Notes: generated from the letters alone by a model not told the origin. A stretch of 64,000 nt of DNA from Paralimibaculum aggregatum (GCF_030270585.1 NZ_BSYI01000014.1:53590-117589), one strand, 5' to 3'; shown: positions 46,640 through 57,401, numbered from the stretch's first letter. Translations and numbers: made by a program.

Positions 46640-47899
46640 ATGCAAGCCAAGCGCATCCTCCTGATCATCGGCGGCGGCATCGCGGCCTACAAGTCGCTCG
46701 AGCTGATCCGCCTGATCGCGAAGGCCGGCGGCAGCACCACGCCCGTGCTGACCGGCGCGGCGCGGGAGTTCGTCACCCCGCTCTCGGCCGCGGCGCTGTC
46801 CGGAAACCGGGTCCACGAGGCGCTGTTCGACCTGACCGACGAGGCCGAGATGGGCCATATCGAGCTCTCCCGTGCCGCCGATCTGGTGGTCGTCGCGCCG
46901 GCCACCGCCGATCTGATGGCCCGCATGGCCCAGGGCCGGGCCGACGACCTGGCCAGCACCCTGCTCCTCGCCACCGACACGCCGATCCTGATCGCCCCGG
47001 CGATGAACCTGCGGATGTGGCTGCACCCGGCGACGCAGCGCAACCTCGCCGTGCTCAGGGGCGACGGGGTCGCCGTGGTCGGCCCCAACGAGGGCGACAT
47101 GGCCTGCGGCGAGCACGGGCCCGGCCGCATGGCGGAGCCGGCGGAGATCCTCGCCGCCATCGAGGCGCGGCTCGCCGATCCCGCGCGCCCGCCGCATCTG
47201 GTGCTGCCGGGCGAGGCGGTGCCGGGGCCGCTGGCCGGAAAGCGCGTGCTGGTGACCTCCGGCCCGACCCATGAGCCGATCGACCCGGTGCGCTACATCG
47301 CCAACCGCTCCTCCGGCGCGCAGGGCACCGCGGTCGCCGCCGCGCTGCGCGACCTCGGCGCCGAGGTGCGCTTCGTCACCGGCCCGGCCGACACGCCGCC
47401 GCCCGAGGGCGTGACGGTGATCCCGGTGGAGAGCGCGGCGGAGATGCTGGCGGCGGTCGAGAAGGCCCTGCCGGTGGATGCCGCGGTGTTCGCCGCCGCG
47501 GTGGCCGACTGGCGCGTCGCCTCGGCCTCCAGTTCCAAGATCAAGAAGGATGGCGGCGGCCCGCCGGCGCTGGCGCTCGCGGAGAACCCGGACATCCTCA
47601 AGACCGTTTCCCATCTCGCCGACGGGCGGCGGCCGTCGCTGGTGGTCGGCTTCGCGGCGGAGACCGACGACGTGGTGACGCTCGCCACCGCCAAGCGCCT
47701 GCGCAAGGGCTGCGACTGGATCGTCGCCAACGACGTGCGCCCGGAGACCGGCATCATGGGCGGCGCGGAGAACGCGGTGACGCTGATCACCGCCGACGGG
47801 GCCGAGACCTGGCCGCGCGCGCCGAAGGCGGAGGTGGCGCGCCGGCTCGCCGCGCGCATCGCCGCAGCCTTCGCTCCTGCCATGGAGGCCGACCGTTGA
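46640..47899 (+). CDS. coaBC: bifunctional phosphopantothenoylcysteine decarboxylase/synthetase CoaBC
   Basis: A 419-residue enzyme for two consecutive steps of coenzyme A synthesis. The N-terminal flavin-dependent CoaC half has IIGGGIAAYKSLELIR, PAMNLRMW and the active-site Cys in MACGEHGPGRM. The CoaB half begins near residue 195 with VLVTSGPTHEPIDPVRYIANRSSG and includes ADWRVA and FAAETDD. ATG 46640 is the family-like start. It overlaps the next start (TTGA). Confidence 0.95.
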   Translation: MQAKRILLIIGGGIAAYKSLELIRLIAKAGGSTTPVLTGAAREFVTPLSAAALSGNRVHEALFDLTDEAEMGHIELSRAADLVVVAPATADLMARMAQGRADDLASTLLLATDTPILIAPAMNLRMWLHPATQRNLAVLRGDGVAVVGPNEGDMACGEHGPGRMAEPAEILAAIEARLADPARPPHLVLPGEAVPGPLAGKRVLVTSGPTHEPIDPVRYIANRSSGAQGTAVAAALRDLGAEVRFVTGPADTPPPEGVTVIPVESAAEMLAAVEKALPVDAAVFAAAVADWRVASASSSKIKKDGGGPPALALAENPDILKTVSHLADGRRPSLVVGFAAETDDVVTLATAKRLRKGCDWIVANDVRPETGIMGGAENAVTLITADGAETWPRAPKAEVARRLAARIAAAFAPAMEADR

Positions 47900-48363
47900 C
47901 GCTCCAGATCGCCGTGCTGCGCCTGCCCCATCACGATCCCGCCCTGCCGCTGCCGGACTATGCGACCGCCGGCTCGGCGGGCATGGATCTCTACGCCTCG
48001 CTGCAGCCGGACGACCGCGCCGAAGGGCTCGCGCTGCCGTCGCTCGGGCGGGTGCTGGTGCCCACCGGCCTCGCCATCGCGATCCCCGAGGGGCATGAGG
48101 GCCAGGTGCGCCCGCGCTCCGGGCTCGCGGTGCGCCACGGCGTCACGGTGGCCAATGCCCCCGGCACCATCGACAGCGACTATCGCGGCGAGCTCGGCGT
48201 GCTGCTGACCAATCTCTCGCTCGAGACCTACTGGGTGAGCCATGGCACGCGGATCGCGCAGCTGGTGATCGCGCCGGTGACCCGCGCCCGCCTGGTGCCG
48301 GCGGAGAGCCTGCCCGGCACCGCGCGCGGCGAAGGCGGCTTCGGCTCGACGGGGACGCATTGA
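47896..48363 (+). CDS. dut: dUTP pyrophosphatase Dut
   Basis: A 155-residue trimeric dUTPase that keeps dUTP low and supplies dUMP. Motifs [36 protein letters not shown] and [11 protein letters not shown] (motif V) are complete. The start appears to be TTG at 47896, overlapping the coaBC stop as TTGA; no ATG or GTG lies nearby in frame before motif I. The unusual codon may limit its output relative to coaBC. Confidence 0.94.
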   Translation: MTLQIAVLRLPHHDPALPLPDYATAGSAGMDLYASLQPDDRAEGLALPSLGRVLVPTGLAIAIPEGHEGQVRPRSGLAVRHGVTVANAPGTIDSDYRGELGVLLTNLSLETYWVSHGTRIAQLVIAPVTRARLVPAESLPGTARGEGGFGSTGTH

Positions 48364-48815
48364 TGCTGCGGCTTTCGCGCAAGACCCTGCTGGCCCTCGA
48401 GGCGGTGCTGGACGTCGCCTACAACGCGCGCCCCGACCCGGTGCAGTCGAAGGACATCACCAAGCGCCAGGGCATCCCGCAGCGCTATCTCGAGCAGGTG
48501 ATGCAGTCGCTGGTGCACAAGAACATCCTGAAGGGGGTGCGCGGGCCGAAGGGCGGCTATACGCTGGCGCGCGAGCGGCGCAAGATCACCGTGGCCGACG
48601 TCGTCCGCGTGGTCGACCAGCTCGACGCCGAGGCCGATACCGACCCGGTTTCCGAGGCGCCGCTGGGCGAGCGGGTGATCGGGCCGCTCTGGGACGAGAC
48701 CCGCGAGGCGGTGCTGGAGCGGCTGTCCGGGATCACCATGGAGGATCTCTGCCGCCGCGCCGAGCGGCTCGAAATCCCGCATGGCGCCAAGGCGCCGCCG
48801 GACTTCAACATCTGA
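48363..48815 (+). CDS. Rrf2-family transcriptional regulator
   Basis: A 150-residue winged-helix protein: [19 protein letters not shown], then [31 protein letters not shown], the Rrf2 fold. It has only one cysteine (DLCRRAE), so it cannot hold the three-Cys Fe-S cluster of IscR or NsrR. That and the adjacent cysK suggest a CymR-like cysteine-metabolism regulator, which acts with CysK in Bacillus. ATG 48363 overlaps the dut stop (TGATG); a TTG one codon earlier is also possible. Regulation of cysK is inference from order. Confidence 0.85.
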   Translation: MLRLSRKTLLALEAVLDVAYNARPDPVQSKDITKRQGIPQRYLEQVMQSLVHKNILKGVRGPKGGYTLARERRKITVADVVRVVDQLDAEADTDPVSEAPLGERVIGPLWDETREAVLERLSGITMEDLCRRAERLEIPHGAKAPPDFNI

Positions 48816-48835
48816 GCCAGGGAGACCCGCAAGCC

Positions 48836-49813
<978 letters not shown>

Positions 49814-49867
49814 CGGCGCACCGGATCGCCGGGCCGGCTGCGCCGTCTCCCGCGCGGGAGGCACGGA

Positions 49868-50161
49868 ATGGTCATGCTCTACGAGGCGCTGCTCGGGCTC
49901 GGCATCGTGCTGCTGCTGCGCTGGCTCTACCGGCTCTGGCGCCGCAGCGGCGGCGGGCGGGCCATCGGGCTGGCCGGCCTCGGCGCGGCGCTGGCCGCCT
50001 TCTTCTGGCCCAGGCTGCTGCGGGCCGACTGGGCGGCGGCGGCGCGGATTGCGGCGGTGGCTGCCATTGTCGGGCTCGCGGGGCTCGGCTACGCTCGGCT
50101 GATCGCCCGGGCGCGCCGGGCCGCCGAGACGCGACTGGACCGGGGAGAGCGCGAGCGATGA
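49868..50161 (+). CDS. small hypothetical membrane protein upstream of moeB
   Basis: A 97-residue protein with about three hydrophobic segments (LYEALLGLGIVLLLRWLY, IGLAGLGAALAAFFW, IAAVAAIVGLAGLGYA) and a basic C-terminus. No family recognised. GGGAGGC lies before ATG 49868 (49856-49862). It overlaps moeB by ATGA, so it is made with it; there is no direct clue to its role. Confidence 0.65.
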   Translation: MVMLYEALLGLGIVLLLRWLYRLWRRSGGGRAIGLAGLGAALAAFFWPRLLRADWAAAARIAAVAAIVGLAGLGYARLIARARRAAETRLDRGERER

Positions 50162-50931
50162 CCGCCATCGACTTCACCGACGAGGAAATCGAACGCTATG
50201 CCCGCCACATCGTGCTGCACGAGATCGGCGGCCCCGGCCAGCAGCGCCTGCGCGCCGCCCGGGTGCTGGTGATCGGCGCCGGCGGGCTCGGTGCGCCGGC
50301 GATCCTCTATCTCGCGGCGGCGGGGGTGGGCACCCTCGGCGTGGTCGACGACGACACCGTCTCGCTCTCCAACCTGCAGCGCCAGGTGATCCACTCCTCC
50401 GAGGAGATCGGCCATCCCAAGACCGCCAGCGCGGCCCATGCGGTGAGCCGGCTCAACCCGAACGTCACCGTGCGGCGCCACGAGACCCGGCTCGACATGC
50501 ACAACGCCCCGGTGATCTTCGAGGACTACGACCTGATCGTCGACGGGTCGGACAATTTCGAGACCCGCTATCTCGTCAACCGGGTCGCGGCCGATTGCGG
50601 CGTGCCGCTGGTCTCGGCGGCGCTCGGGCGCTGGGAGGGGCAGCTTTCGGTGTTCCATCCCGCGGCGGGCACGCCCTGCTACGAATGCATCTTCCCCGAG
50701 GCGCCGGAGCCGGGTCTCGTGCCGCCCTGCTCCGAGGCCGGGATCGTCGGGGCGCTGGCCGGCGTCATGGGCGCGATGCAGGCGCTGGAGGCGGTGAAGC
50801 TGCTGGCCGAGGCCGGCGAGCCGCTGCTCGGCCGGCTGCTGATCTACGACGCGCTGGTGGCCGATATCCGGACCATCCGCCTGGTGCGGCGGGAGGACTG
50901 CCCGGTCTGCGGCGATGGCGTGACCGCCTGA
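50158..50931 (+). CDS. moeB: molybdopterin-synthase adenylyltransferase MoeB (HesA/ThiF family)
   Basis: A 257-residue E1-like enzyme that adenylates the C-terminal glycine of MoaD. ATP-binding GAGGLGAPAILYLAAAGVG (near 40) and DDDTVSLSNLQRQVIH follow the usual order; VDGSDNFETRYLVN and the zinc-binding CYEC and CPVC pairs are present. No rhodanese domain, so another protein must supply sulphur. ThiF acting on ThiS is the alternative, but the moaD-moaE genes at 37 kb make MoeB plausible. Confidence 0.88.
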   Translation: MTAIDFTDEEIERYARHIVLHEIGGPGQQRLRAARVLVIGAGGLGAPAILYLAAAGVGTLGVVDDDTVSLSNLQRQVIHSSEEIGHPKTASAAHAVSRLNPNVTVRRHETRLDMHNAPVIFEDYDLIVDGSDNFETRYLVNRVAADCGVPLVSAALGRWEGQLSVFHPAAGTPCYECIFPEAPEPGLVPPCSEAGIVGALAGVMGAMQALEAVKLLAEAGEPLLGRLLIYDALVADIRTIRLVRREDCPVCGDGVTA

Positions 50932-50937
50932 ACCGCC

Positions 50938-52104
50938 CTAGCGGGGGCGCAGATCGACCCAGACCAGCCGGTGATCCGAGCTCGCGGGCCGGCGCTTGCG
51001 CAGTCCGGTCAGCCGCGCCAGCGGGTCGCCCCTTCCCGGCCAGAAGACGCCCGCGCCGAGCACCTCGAACCCCGTCGAGGGCAGCACATAGTCCACCCGC
51101 AGGCTGATCGGCCCGCCGGGCGCATCCGGCCAGTCGGCGGTCTGGCCGCCCGGAGCGCCGGGGCTCGCCGGCGCCGGGTCCTGCAGCCGGGGATCGGCCA
51201 GCAGCGCCGCGATCTCGGCGCGGATGCCGTCCCCGCCATCCGGATCGGCATTGAGATCGCCGGCAACGACCACGAGATCGGCAGGCCCGAGCCCGCCGGG
51301 GCGGCCGGTGTCATCCGCCAGCCAGTCGCCGCCCGCGCCGAGGATCTCGCGGATCAGCCGGATCTCGTCGGCATTGCGCCGGCCGTTGCGGTCCTCCGGC
51401 CCGTCGAAGACCGGCGGCGTGGGATGCGCCGCCAGCAGGTGCAGCGTGCCTCCCTCGATCGCCACCGGCACGATCCAGTGCGCCTTCGAGGAGAGCCGCA
51501 TCGCCTGCCAGGCCGCATCGGCGTGGAACGGCGTGCCATCCGGCTTCACCGGCCGCCGCGCGCCCGGCATCGCCGCCCAGCGCAGCCGCGCAAAGCTGCG
51601 CACAGCGCCGAGCGGGAAGCGGCTCAGCACCGCCATCGCGTACTGGCCCGGAAAGCGGCCGAAGCCGAAGGCGTCGCCTGGCCCCATGCTGCGTCCGTCG
51701 CCGTCGAGATCGTGGCCCGAGGGGATGCCGACATTCTGCGGGCCCTGATGGGCGTGCGCATAGTCGAGCCCGTCGAGCCCCGCAACACCCTCCGCCAGAA
51801 GGTTTCGGAACCCCGCCAGCGCCCGGCCCTCGGGATCGGCGTCGAGCTCGTTGATCAGCAGGATGTCCGGGCGCACGCGGAGGATGATCTCGGCGACGGC
51901 GAGCACCTGCGGATCGCCGCGCGCGATGTCCCGGATCAGGACCCCCGCGCCCTTGCGCGCCATCGCGGCGTTGAACTGCGCGACGCGCACCGCGTCTCCG
52001 GCCCGGGGCGGCACCGGCGGGTCGGCCGCGTGCGCCGGGCCCGCCGCCATGACGAGGGCCAGCGCCGCGGCCGCGAGGCGGCGGATCAGGCGCCGGCCTG
52101 CCAA
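50938..52104 (-). CDS. secreted endonuclease/exonuclease/phosphatase-family protein
   Basis: A 388-residue EEP-fold hydrolase with a signal peptide ([23 protein letters not shown]). Motifs [40 protein letters not shown] and [12 protein letters not shown] give the metal-binding Asn/Glu/Asp and the catalytic His pair. Substrate is unknown: nucleic acid, nucleotide or phospholipid. The only start that keeps the signal peptide is TTG 52104, which overlaps the leuD 3' end by 19 bp. leuD followed by an EEP gene is a recurrent pair in this lineage. Confidence 0.82.
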   Translation of the reverse strand: MAGRRLIRRLAAAALALVMAAGPAHAADPPVPPRAGDAVRVAQFNAAMARKGAGVLIRDIARGDPQVLAVAEIILRVRPDILLINELDADPEGRALAGFRNLLAEGVAGLDGLDYAHAHQGPQNVGIPSGHDLDGDGRSMGPGDAFGFGRFPGQYAMAVLSRFPLGAVRSFARLRWAAMPGARRPVKPDGTPFHADAAWQAMRLSSKAHWIVPVAIEGGTLHLLAAHPTPPVFDGPEDRNGRRNADEIRLIREILGAGGDWLADDTGRPGGLGPADLVVVAGDLNADPDGGDGIRAEIAALLADPRLQDPAPASPGAPGGQTADWPDAPGGPISLRVDYVLPSTGFEVLGAGVFWPGRGDPLARLTGLRKRRPASSDHRLVWVDLRPR

Positions 52105-52700
52105 GGCTCCTGCGCCGCCTGCCTGGCCTCGAAGGCGGTGATGGCGTCCTCCTTCTCGAGGCTGAGGCCGATATCGTCGAGCCCGTTCAGCAGGCAGTGC
52201 TTGCGGAAGGGGTCGATCTCGAAGGCGATCTCGCCGCCATCCGGCCCGTTGATCACCTGGCGCTCGAGATCCACGGTCAGCACCGCGTTGGAGCCGCGCT
52301 CGGCATCGTCCATCAGCTTGTCGACCTGCTCCTGCGGCAGCGCGATCGGCAGGATGCCGTTCTTGAAGCAGTTGTTGAAGAAGATGTCGGCGAAGCTCGG
52401 CGCGATCACCACGCGGATGCCGAAATCCAGCAGCGCCCAGGGCGCGTGCTCGCGCGAGGAACCGCAGCCGAAATTGTCGCCCGCCACGAGGATCTGCGCC
52501 TCGCGATAGGCCGGCTTGTTGAGCACGAAGTCCGGGTTCTCGGAACCGTCGTCGAGATAGCGCATCTCGTCGAACAGGTTCTTGCCGAGCCCGGTGCGCT
52601 GGATCGTCTTCAGGAACTGCTTGGGGATGATCATGTCGGTGTCGATATTGATCAGCGGCAGCGGCGCGGCGACCCCGGTCAGCGTCGTGAACTTCTCCAT
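52086..52700 (-). CDS. leuD: 3-isopropylmalate dehydratase small subunit LeuD
   Basis: A 204-residue subunit of isopropylmalate isomerase (leucine synthesis). [43 protein letters not shown] and [19 protein letters not shown] are family signatures. ATG 52700 is supported by AAGGAG seven bases upstream on the minus strand; 13 more open codons precede it. The large subunit leuC and leuB are not in the window. Confidence 0.95.
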   Translation of the reverse strand: MEKFTTLTGVAAPLPLINIDTDMIIPKQFLKTIQRTGLGKNLFDEMRYLDDGSENPDFVLNKPAYREAQILVAGDNFGCGSSREHAPWALLDFGIRVVIAPSFADIFFNNCFKNGILPIALPQEQVDKLMDDAERGSNAVLTVDLERQVINGPDGGEIAFEIDPFRKHCLLNGLDDIGLSLEKEDAITAFEARQAAQEPWQAGA

Positions 52701-52874
52701 GAGCAGGCTCCTTTTCTGGCTGGGTTTCCTATCCCCCAAAGCGGCCGCTCGCGCAAGCCGCGCCGGAATGCCGCCTCCGTAACGTTAACCCTTTCGAGAG
52801 AGGTGTCGCCCGGCCCGCGCGGCCGCTGCGGCACGGTTCCGGGATGTCCCGCAGACGGACAGGAAAAGGACAGG

Positions 52875-53306
52875 ATGATGACCCGCAGCATGCTCACCGC
52901 CGCAGCGCTCGCCCTTCTGGGCGCCACCGCCACCCCCGCCGGCGCGGCGCCGGTGGTCGCCGCCCTGCCGGCGCTGGGCGCCGGGGCGGTGCCGGGCGCC
53001 GAAAGCCTGGTCCTGGAGGCCGGCGGCCGCGGCTACCGGCGCGGCTATCGCCGGCGCCATGGCGCGTATCGCGGCTATGGCTACGGCTACGGCTATGGCT
53101 ATGGCTACGGTCATGGCTACGCTCCGCCGGCGTATGGCTACGGCCATGTTCCGCCGGCCTATGGCCATGGCGGCGGGCCCTATGTGCAGGGCGGCTATGG
53201 CTATGGCCCCGACGGCTTCGGCTTCTACGGCTACGACGCCTACGGCTTCTACTATGGCCCCGGCCTCAGCCGCCCCCGCGGCCGCACCGGCTCCGAGGTG
53301 GACTGA
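52875..53306 (+). CDS. small secreted Gly/Tyr-rich repeat protein, first copy
   Basis: A 143-residue protein with a signal peptide ending TPAGA (about residue 25). The mature part is low-complexity: a basic patch GRGYRRGYRRRHGAYRG, then (GY)n with His, then longer Gly/Tyr/Pro stretches ending in a charged GRTGSEVD. No domain recognised. Tyr/Gly-rich exported proteins can coat surfaces or bind metal or other polymers, but no function can be assigned. ATG 52875 and 52878 are both possible; AAAGGA lies at 52865-52870. Confidence 0.65.
   Translation: MMTRSMLTAAALALLGATATPAGAAPVVAALPALGAGAVPGAESLVLEAGGRGYRRGYRRRHGAYRGYGYGYGYGYGYGHGYAPPAYGYGHVPPAYGHGGGPYVQGGYGYGPDGFGFYGYDAYGFYYGPGLSRPRGRTGSEVD
53073..53120 (+). 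repeat. hexanucleotide GGCTA(T/C) microsatellite inside the Gly/Tyr-rich gene
   Basis: Eight consecutive hexamers (seven GGCTAT or GGCTAC, one GGTCAT) encode the Gly-Tyr run. The unit is a multiple of three, so slippage would change protein length in frame rather than switch it off. Confidence 0.8.
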
Positions 53307-53398
53307 CAGAACAACTCAAAAAACCGTGATGTAGCTCGCGACGGAATACGAATGAACGGCCGTTTATAACGCATCGAGTTCGAAACAAGGAGACGACG

Positions 53399-53764
53399 AT
53401 GCTTGCCAAACGCCTGACAATGGCGGCCCTGTTCGGTGTCGCTACTGCCTTCGGTGCGGCCTCGGCCGGTAACGCCGCCACGCAGCCCGCCGCGGCCACG
53501 CTCGCGGCCACCCCCGCCCCGGCGGTCAGCCTCGCCGCCGAGGCCACCAGCGAGGACGTGAAGCTCGCGCATGGCCGCGGGCGCGGCTATGGCCACGGCT
53601 ATTACGGCCCGCCGCGCCGCGTTCACCGCCGGGTGCATCGCCGGGCCCAGCGCCACCACCGCTACTGGCGTGGCTACTACCCGCCCCGCGGCTACCACCC
53701 GCCGCGCCGCGGCTACGGCTACGGGCATGGCTACGGACGCGGCTACGGGCGCGGCTACTACTGA
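53399..53764 (+). CDS. small secreted Gly/Tyr/Arg-rich protein, second copy
   Basis: A 121-residue exported protein. A signal peptide covers about residues 1-27 (MLAALFG-like core, ending GNAA). An Ala/Pro/Thr segment follows, then a basic His/Arg/Gly/Tyr-rich tail (RGRGYGHGYYGPPRR, GYGYGHGYGRGYGRGYY). It resembles the preceding gene in composition and layout but not in alignable sequence. AAGGAG at 53387-53392 supports ATG 53399. A TATAAC box at 53365-53370 may be its -10 element, although no matching -35 is seen. Confidence 0.65.
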   Translation: MLAKRLTMAALFGVATAFGAASAGNAATQPAAATLAATPAPAVSLAAEATSEDVKLAHGRGRGYGHGYYGPPRRVHRRVHRRAQRHHRYWRGYYPPRGYHPPRRGYGYGHGYGRGYGRGYY

Positions 53765-53876
53765 TCCGGCCCGCGGATCGCCCAGTCGGTCGCGCAGTCG
53801 ATCGCCAGTCGGTCGCCCCGCGGATCGCCCGGTCGCGCCTCTGGTGCCGGTATCCGATCTGGACTAGAGGGAGGCG

Positions 53877-55106
53877 ATGCGCGTCGCCTCCCTTGCCTCC
53901 TTCTACCGCGAGAATCTCCGCTGGCTCGGCGCAGGCTTTGCGCTGAGCTTCTTCTCGTCCTTCGGGCAGACCTTCTTCATCTCGCTCTTCGCCGGCGACA
54001 TCCGGGCGGCCTACGGGCTCTCCGACGGCGGCTGGGGCGCGCTCTACACGGCGGCGACGCTGTGCTCGGCGGCGGTGCTGTTCCAGGCCGGCGCGCTGGC
54101 CGACCGAATCCGGCTGGACCGCCTCGCGGTCACGGTCCTGCTGCTCTATGCGCTGGCGGCCATCGCGATGGCGACGGGCCAGGGCATCGCCGTGCTCCTC
54201 GTCGCGGTGTTCGGCCTGCGGATCTGCGGACAGGGCATGATGGGGCATATCTCGGCCACCGCCATGGGGCGCTGGTTCCGCGCCCATCGCGGGCGGGCGG
54301 TGGCCTTCGCGGCGCTCGGCTTCTCCACCGGCGAGGCGGTGCTGCCCTCGATCGCGGTGGCGGTGGCCTCGACGGTGGGCTGGCGCGAGACCTGGTGGAT
54401 CGTCGCGGCGCTGCTGGCGCTCGGCGCGGCGCCGCTGCTCGGCTGGCTGCTGGCCGAGGCGCGGGCGCCGCAGGGCAGCGGGGCCGATGGCGGGCATCCC
54501 GGCCTCGGCGGGCGCCACTGGACCCGGCCGGAGGTGATGCGCCACCGGCTGTTCTGGGGGCTGGTGCCGGCGGTGCTGGCGCCCTCCTTCATCGGCACCG
54601 TGCTGTTCTTCCACCAGGTGCACATCTCCGAGGTCAAGGGCTGGTCGCTGGCGGCGATGGCGGCGGGCTATCCGGTCTATGCCGGGCTCACCATAACCGC
54701 CTCGCTGACCGGCGGCGCGCTGGTCGACCGGCTCGGCCCGGCGCGGCTGCTGCCGGTCTTCCTGCTGCCGATGGGGGCGGGCGCGATGCTGCTCGGCGCG
54801 GTCGAGGGCGTCGGCGGCTGGCTGCTGGTGCTGGCGCTGACCGGGCTCAGCCAGGGCATGGCGCAGGCGCTCTGGGGCGGGCTCTGGCCGGAGCTCTACG
54901 GCACCCGCCATCTCGGCGCGGTGCGCGCCATGGCGACCACGGCCATGGTGTTCTCGACGGCGGCGGGGCCGGGGATCACCGGGCTGCTGATCGATGCCGG
55001 CATCCCGTTCCCCGAGCAGGGGCTGGCGCTCGGCATCGCGGCGCTGGCGATCTGCGGGCTGGGCCTGCTGCTCGGGCGCGAGATCCGCCGCCTCGGCGGG
55101 CGCTGA
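53877..55106 (+). CDS. MFS transporter
   Basis: A 409-residue major facilitator with about 12 hydrophobic segments. The loop 2-3 motif appears as GALADRIRLDRLA, and a second half repeat as GGALVDRLGPARLLP, giving the two-fold pattern of the family. Substrate is not readable; related proteins in this order are annotated only as MFS transporters. AGAGGGAGG precedes ATG 53877. It is followed after 61 bp by the phosphatase gene on the same strand. Confidence 0.88.
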   Translation: MRVASLASFYRENLRWLGAGFALSFFSSFGQTFFISLFAGDIRAAYGLSDGGWGALYTAATLCSAAVLFQAGALADRIRLDRLAVTVLLLYALAAIAMATGQGIAVLLVAVFGLRICGQGMMGHISATAMGRWFRAHRGRAVAFAALGFSTGEAVLPSIAVAVASTVGWRETWWIVAALLALGAAPLLGWLLAEARAPQGSGADGGHPGLGGRHWTRPEVMRHRLFWGLVPAVLAPSFIGTVLFFHQVHISEVKGWSLAAMAAGYPVYAGLTITASLTGGALVDRLGPARLLPVFLLPMGAGAMLLGAVEGVGGWLLVLALTGLSQGMAQALWGGLWPELYGTRHLGAVRAMATTAMVFSTAAGPGITGLLIDAGIPFPEQGLALGIAALAICGLGLLLGREIRRLGGR

Positions 55107-55167
55107 GCGGCCTGCCCCGAGGCCACGGCGCTTGCCGGGGGGCGGGGGCTTTGATAAGCGCGCTGCG

Positions 55168-55887
55168 ATGCGCAAGAGCCTAGACCCCAACTCCGAGTTC
55201 CAGCGCCGCCGGCAGCGGAAGATCGCGCGCTGGAACCGGCCGCTCGAGACGCGGTGGGACCGGCTGCGCGCCTGGGTCAACATGATCTTCGTCGATCATG
55301 GCTTCTTCCGCTATCTCTACCTCAATCTGCACCGCGTCGGCGAGCGCGCCTGGCGCTCGGCGCAGCCGGCGCCGCACCAGATCCGGGCCTTCGCGCGGCG
55401 CGGCGGGCGCTCGGTGGTCTCGCTGCGCGGCGGGCAGTTCTTCGGCTCGCTGCCGCTCGAGCGCGAGACCTGCGCCGAGGAAGGGCTCGCCTTCCACAAT
55501 TTCGTCCTGCGCTCGCGCTCGCTGCCCGACCGGGAGGAGCTGGCGGCGGCGCAGCGGCTGTTCGAGAGCCTGGAATACCCGGTGCTGTTCCACTGCAAGT
55601 CCGGCGCCGACCGCGCCGGCTTCATGTCGGCGCTCTACCTCGCGCTGGCCGAGGGCCGGCCGGTCGCCGAGGCCAAGGCGCAGCTCTCGCTCCGCTTCGG
55701 CCATGTCCGGCAGGGCAAGACCGGCGTGCTCGACGCCTTCTTCGACGCCTATGAGCGCGAGACCGGCGGGCGCGTCCCGCTCGCGGAATGGATCGAGACC
55801 GGCTATGACCGCGAGGCGGTGATCCGCGGCCACCGCACCGCGCGCTGGGCGAGCTGGCTGACCGATGTGGTGCTGCGGCGCGAGTGA
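55168..55887 (+). CDS. tyrosine/dual-specificity protein phosphatase-like protein
   Basis: A 239-residue protein with the HCX5R signature HCKSGADRAG: Cys143 is the phosphocysteine nucleophile and Arg149 binds phosphate. LHRVGERAWRSAQPAPHQIRAF resembles the start of bacterial DSP-like/SIW14-type phosphatases. A basic N-terminus (RRRQRKIARW) and a helix around 36-55 could contact the membrane. The substrate may be a phosphoprotein or inositol/phospholipid phosphate; unknown. ATG 55168 was chosen as the first start after the MFS gene. Confidence 0.82.
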   Translation: MRKSLDPNSEFQRRRQRKIARWNRPLETRWDRLRAWVNMIFVDHGFFRYLYLNLHRVGERAWRSAQPAPHQIRAFARRGGRSVVSLRGGQFFGSLPLERETCAEEGLAFHNFVLRSRSLPDREELAAAQRLFESLEYPVLFHCKSGADRAGFMSALYLALAEGRPVAEAKAQLSLRFGHVRQGKTGVLDAFFDAYERETGGRVPLAEWIETGYDREAVIRGHRTARWASWLTDVVLRRE

Positions 55888-55998
55888 GCGCCCCGATCCA
55901 TCACGAAATCCGGGGGTATCCCATCACGAATTGGCCGCTTGCCTCACCGCCTCGCGGCGGTAGGTTCGCCGGTAGACCTCACGAAAGGACCCTGCCCC

Positions 55999-57291
55999 AT
56001 GGCCGCGCATGATTTCGACCCTCTCGCCGCGCGCTCCGACCTCCCGGCGGCGCCGATCCTGCCCGAGGGCGCGACGCTGAATGCCGGCCGTCCGCTGACC
56101 TCGATCCCCGGCCCCTCGGTGATCCCCGAGCGCGTGCTGGCGGCGATGCATGCGCCGATGCCGAACATCTACGAGGGCGCGCTGGTGGAGATGTCGGAGC
56201 GGCTGCTGGCCGAGCTGCCGCAGCTCGCCTTCACCGATGGCGAGGCCTTCATCGCCATCGCCAACGGCCATGGCGCCTGGGAAATGGCGCTGACCAACAC
56301 GCTGTCCCGCGGCGACAGGGTGCTGGTGCTTGAATCCGGCCGCTTCGCCGTCGGCTGGGGCAACCAGGCGGCGATGCTGGGCTGCGAGGTCGAGGTGCTG
56401 GCGGCGCCGGCGCGCCGCGGCGTCGATCCGGCGGCGCTCGAGGAGCGGCTGCGCGCCGATGGCGGGCACGCGATCAAGGCGATCCTCGTGGTGCAGATCG
56501 ACACCGCGAGCTCGGTGGTCAACGACATCCCGGCGATCCGCCGCGCGATCGACGCCGTCGGGCATCCGGCGCTGCTGATGGTCGACTGCATCGCCTCCTT
56601 CGCCTGCATGGAATTCCGCATGGACGCCTGGGGCGTCGATGTCACCGTCTCGGGCTCGCAGAAGGGGCTGATGGTGCCGCCGGGGCTCGGCTTCGTCTGG
56701 GCCTCGCAGAAGGCGATCGCCGCGCATCGCGAGGCCGGGCTGCGCACCGCCTACTGGGACTGGACCGCCCGCATGGGCGGCGGCGCGCACTACATGCGCT
56801 ATTGCGGCACGCCGCCGGTCACGCATCTCTACGGGCTCCGCGCCGCCTTCGAGATGATCGCCGAGGAAGGGCTCGAGAACATCTGGGCGCGCCATGCGGT
56901 GATGGCCCATGCGGTGCGCTCGGCGGTGGCGGCCTGGTCGGCGCCGGGCGGGCTCGAGTTCCATATCGAGGACCCGGCGGCGCGCTCCAACGCGGTGACC
57001 ACGGTGCTCACCGGCGGGGTCGACGCGATCCGCCTGCGCGCGCTGGCCGAGCAGGAGGCCGGGCTCACCCTCGGCGTCGGGCTCGGGGACTTCCAGGACC
57101 GCGCCTTCCGCATCGGCCATATGGGCCACATGAACCCGCCGCAGCTGCTCGGCACGCTCGGCACCATCGAGGCGGTGCTGCACGCGATGGGCGCGCCGAT
57201 GGGCGGCTCGGGGGTCGCGGCGGCGGCGGCGGCGCTGTCGGGCGCGCTGCATGCCGGCAGGGTCACCACCGCGGGCATGCGCGGCGGCTGA
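55999..57291 (+). CDS. class V aminotransferase (serine/alanine-glyoxylate type)
   Basis: A 430-residue PLP enzyme. Lys222 in VSGSQKGLMVPPGLGF is the Schiff-base lysine and Asp196 in LLMVDCIASF contacts the pyridine nitrogen. The opening GRPLTSIPGPSVIPERVLAAM and the end FRIGHMGHMNPPQLLGTL are typical of serine-glyoxylate, alanine-glyoxylate and related aminotransferases. ATG 55999 follows GAAAGGA at 55982; an in-frame ATG at 55939 lies in the non-conserved leader. Substrate pair unproven. Confidence 0.86.
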   Translation: MAAHDFDPLAARSDLPAAPILPEGATLNAGRPLTSIPGPSVIPERVLAAMHAPMPNIYEGALVEMSERLLAELPQLAFTDGEAFIAIANGHGAWEMALTNTLSRGDRVLVLESGRFAVGWGNQAAMLGCEVEVLAAPARRGVDPAALEERLRADGGHAIKAILVVQIDTASSVVNDIPAIRRAIDAVGHPALLMVDCIASFACMEFRMDAWGVDVTVSGSQKGLMVPPGLGFVWASQKAIAAHREAGLRTAYWDWTARMGGGAHYMRYCGTPPVTHLYGLRAAFEMIAEEGLENIWARHAVMAHAVRSAVAAWSAPGGLEFHIEDPAARSNAVTTVLTGGVDAIRLRALAEQEAGLTLGVGLGDFQDRAFRIGHMGHMNPPQLLGTLGTIEAVLHAMGAPMGGSGVAAAAAALSGALHAGRVTTAGMRGG

Positions 57292-57401
57292 ACCGCCCGC
57301 GCCGCGGCCTGCCGGGCGGGCATGCGGCGGCCCTCCCCTTCTGCTCCCTACCGACCGGCTACCCTGCCCGGGCCGCAAGTTCCGGTTTGTGGCGGCAATA
57401 T

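Noticed and set aside
53342..53370. Promoter for the second Gly/Tyr-rich gene using TATAAC at 53365
   Set aside because: The -10-like box is good but no -35 hexamer lies at 16-18 bp spacing.
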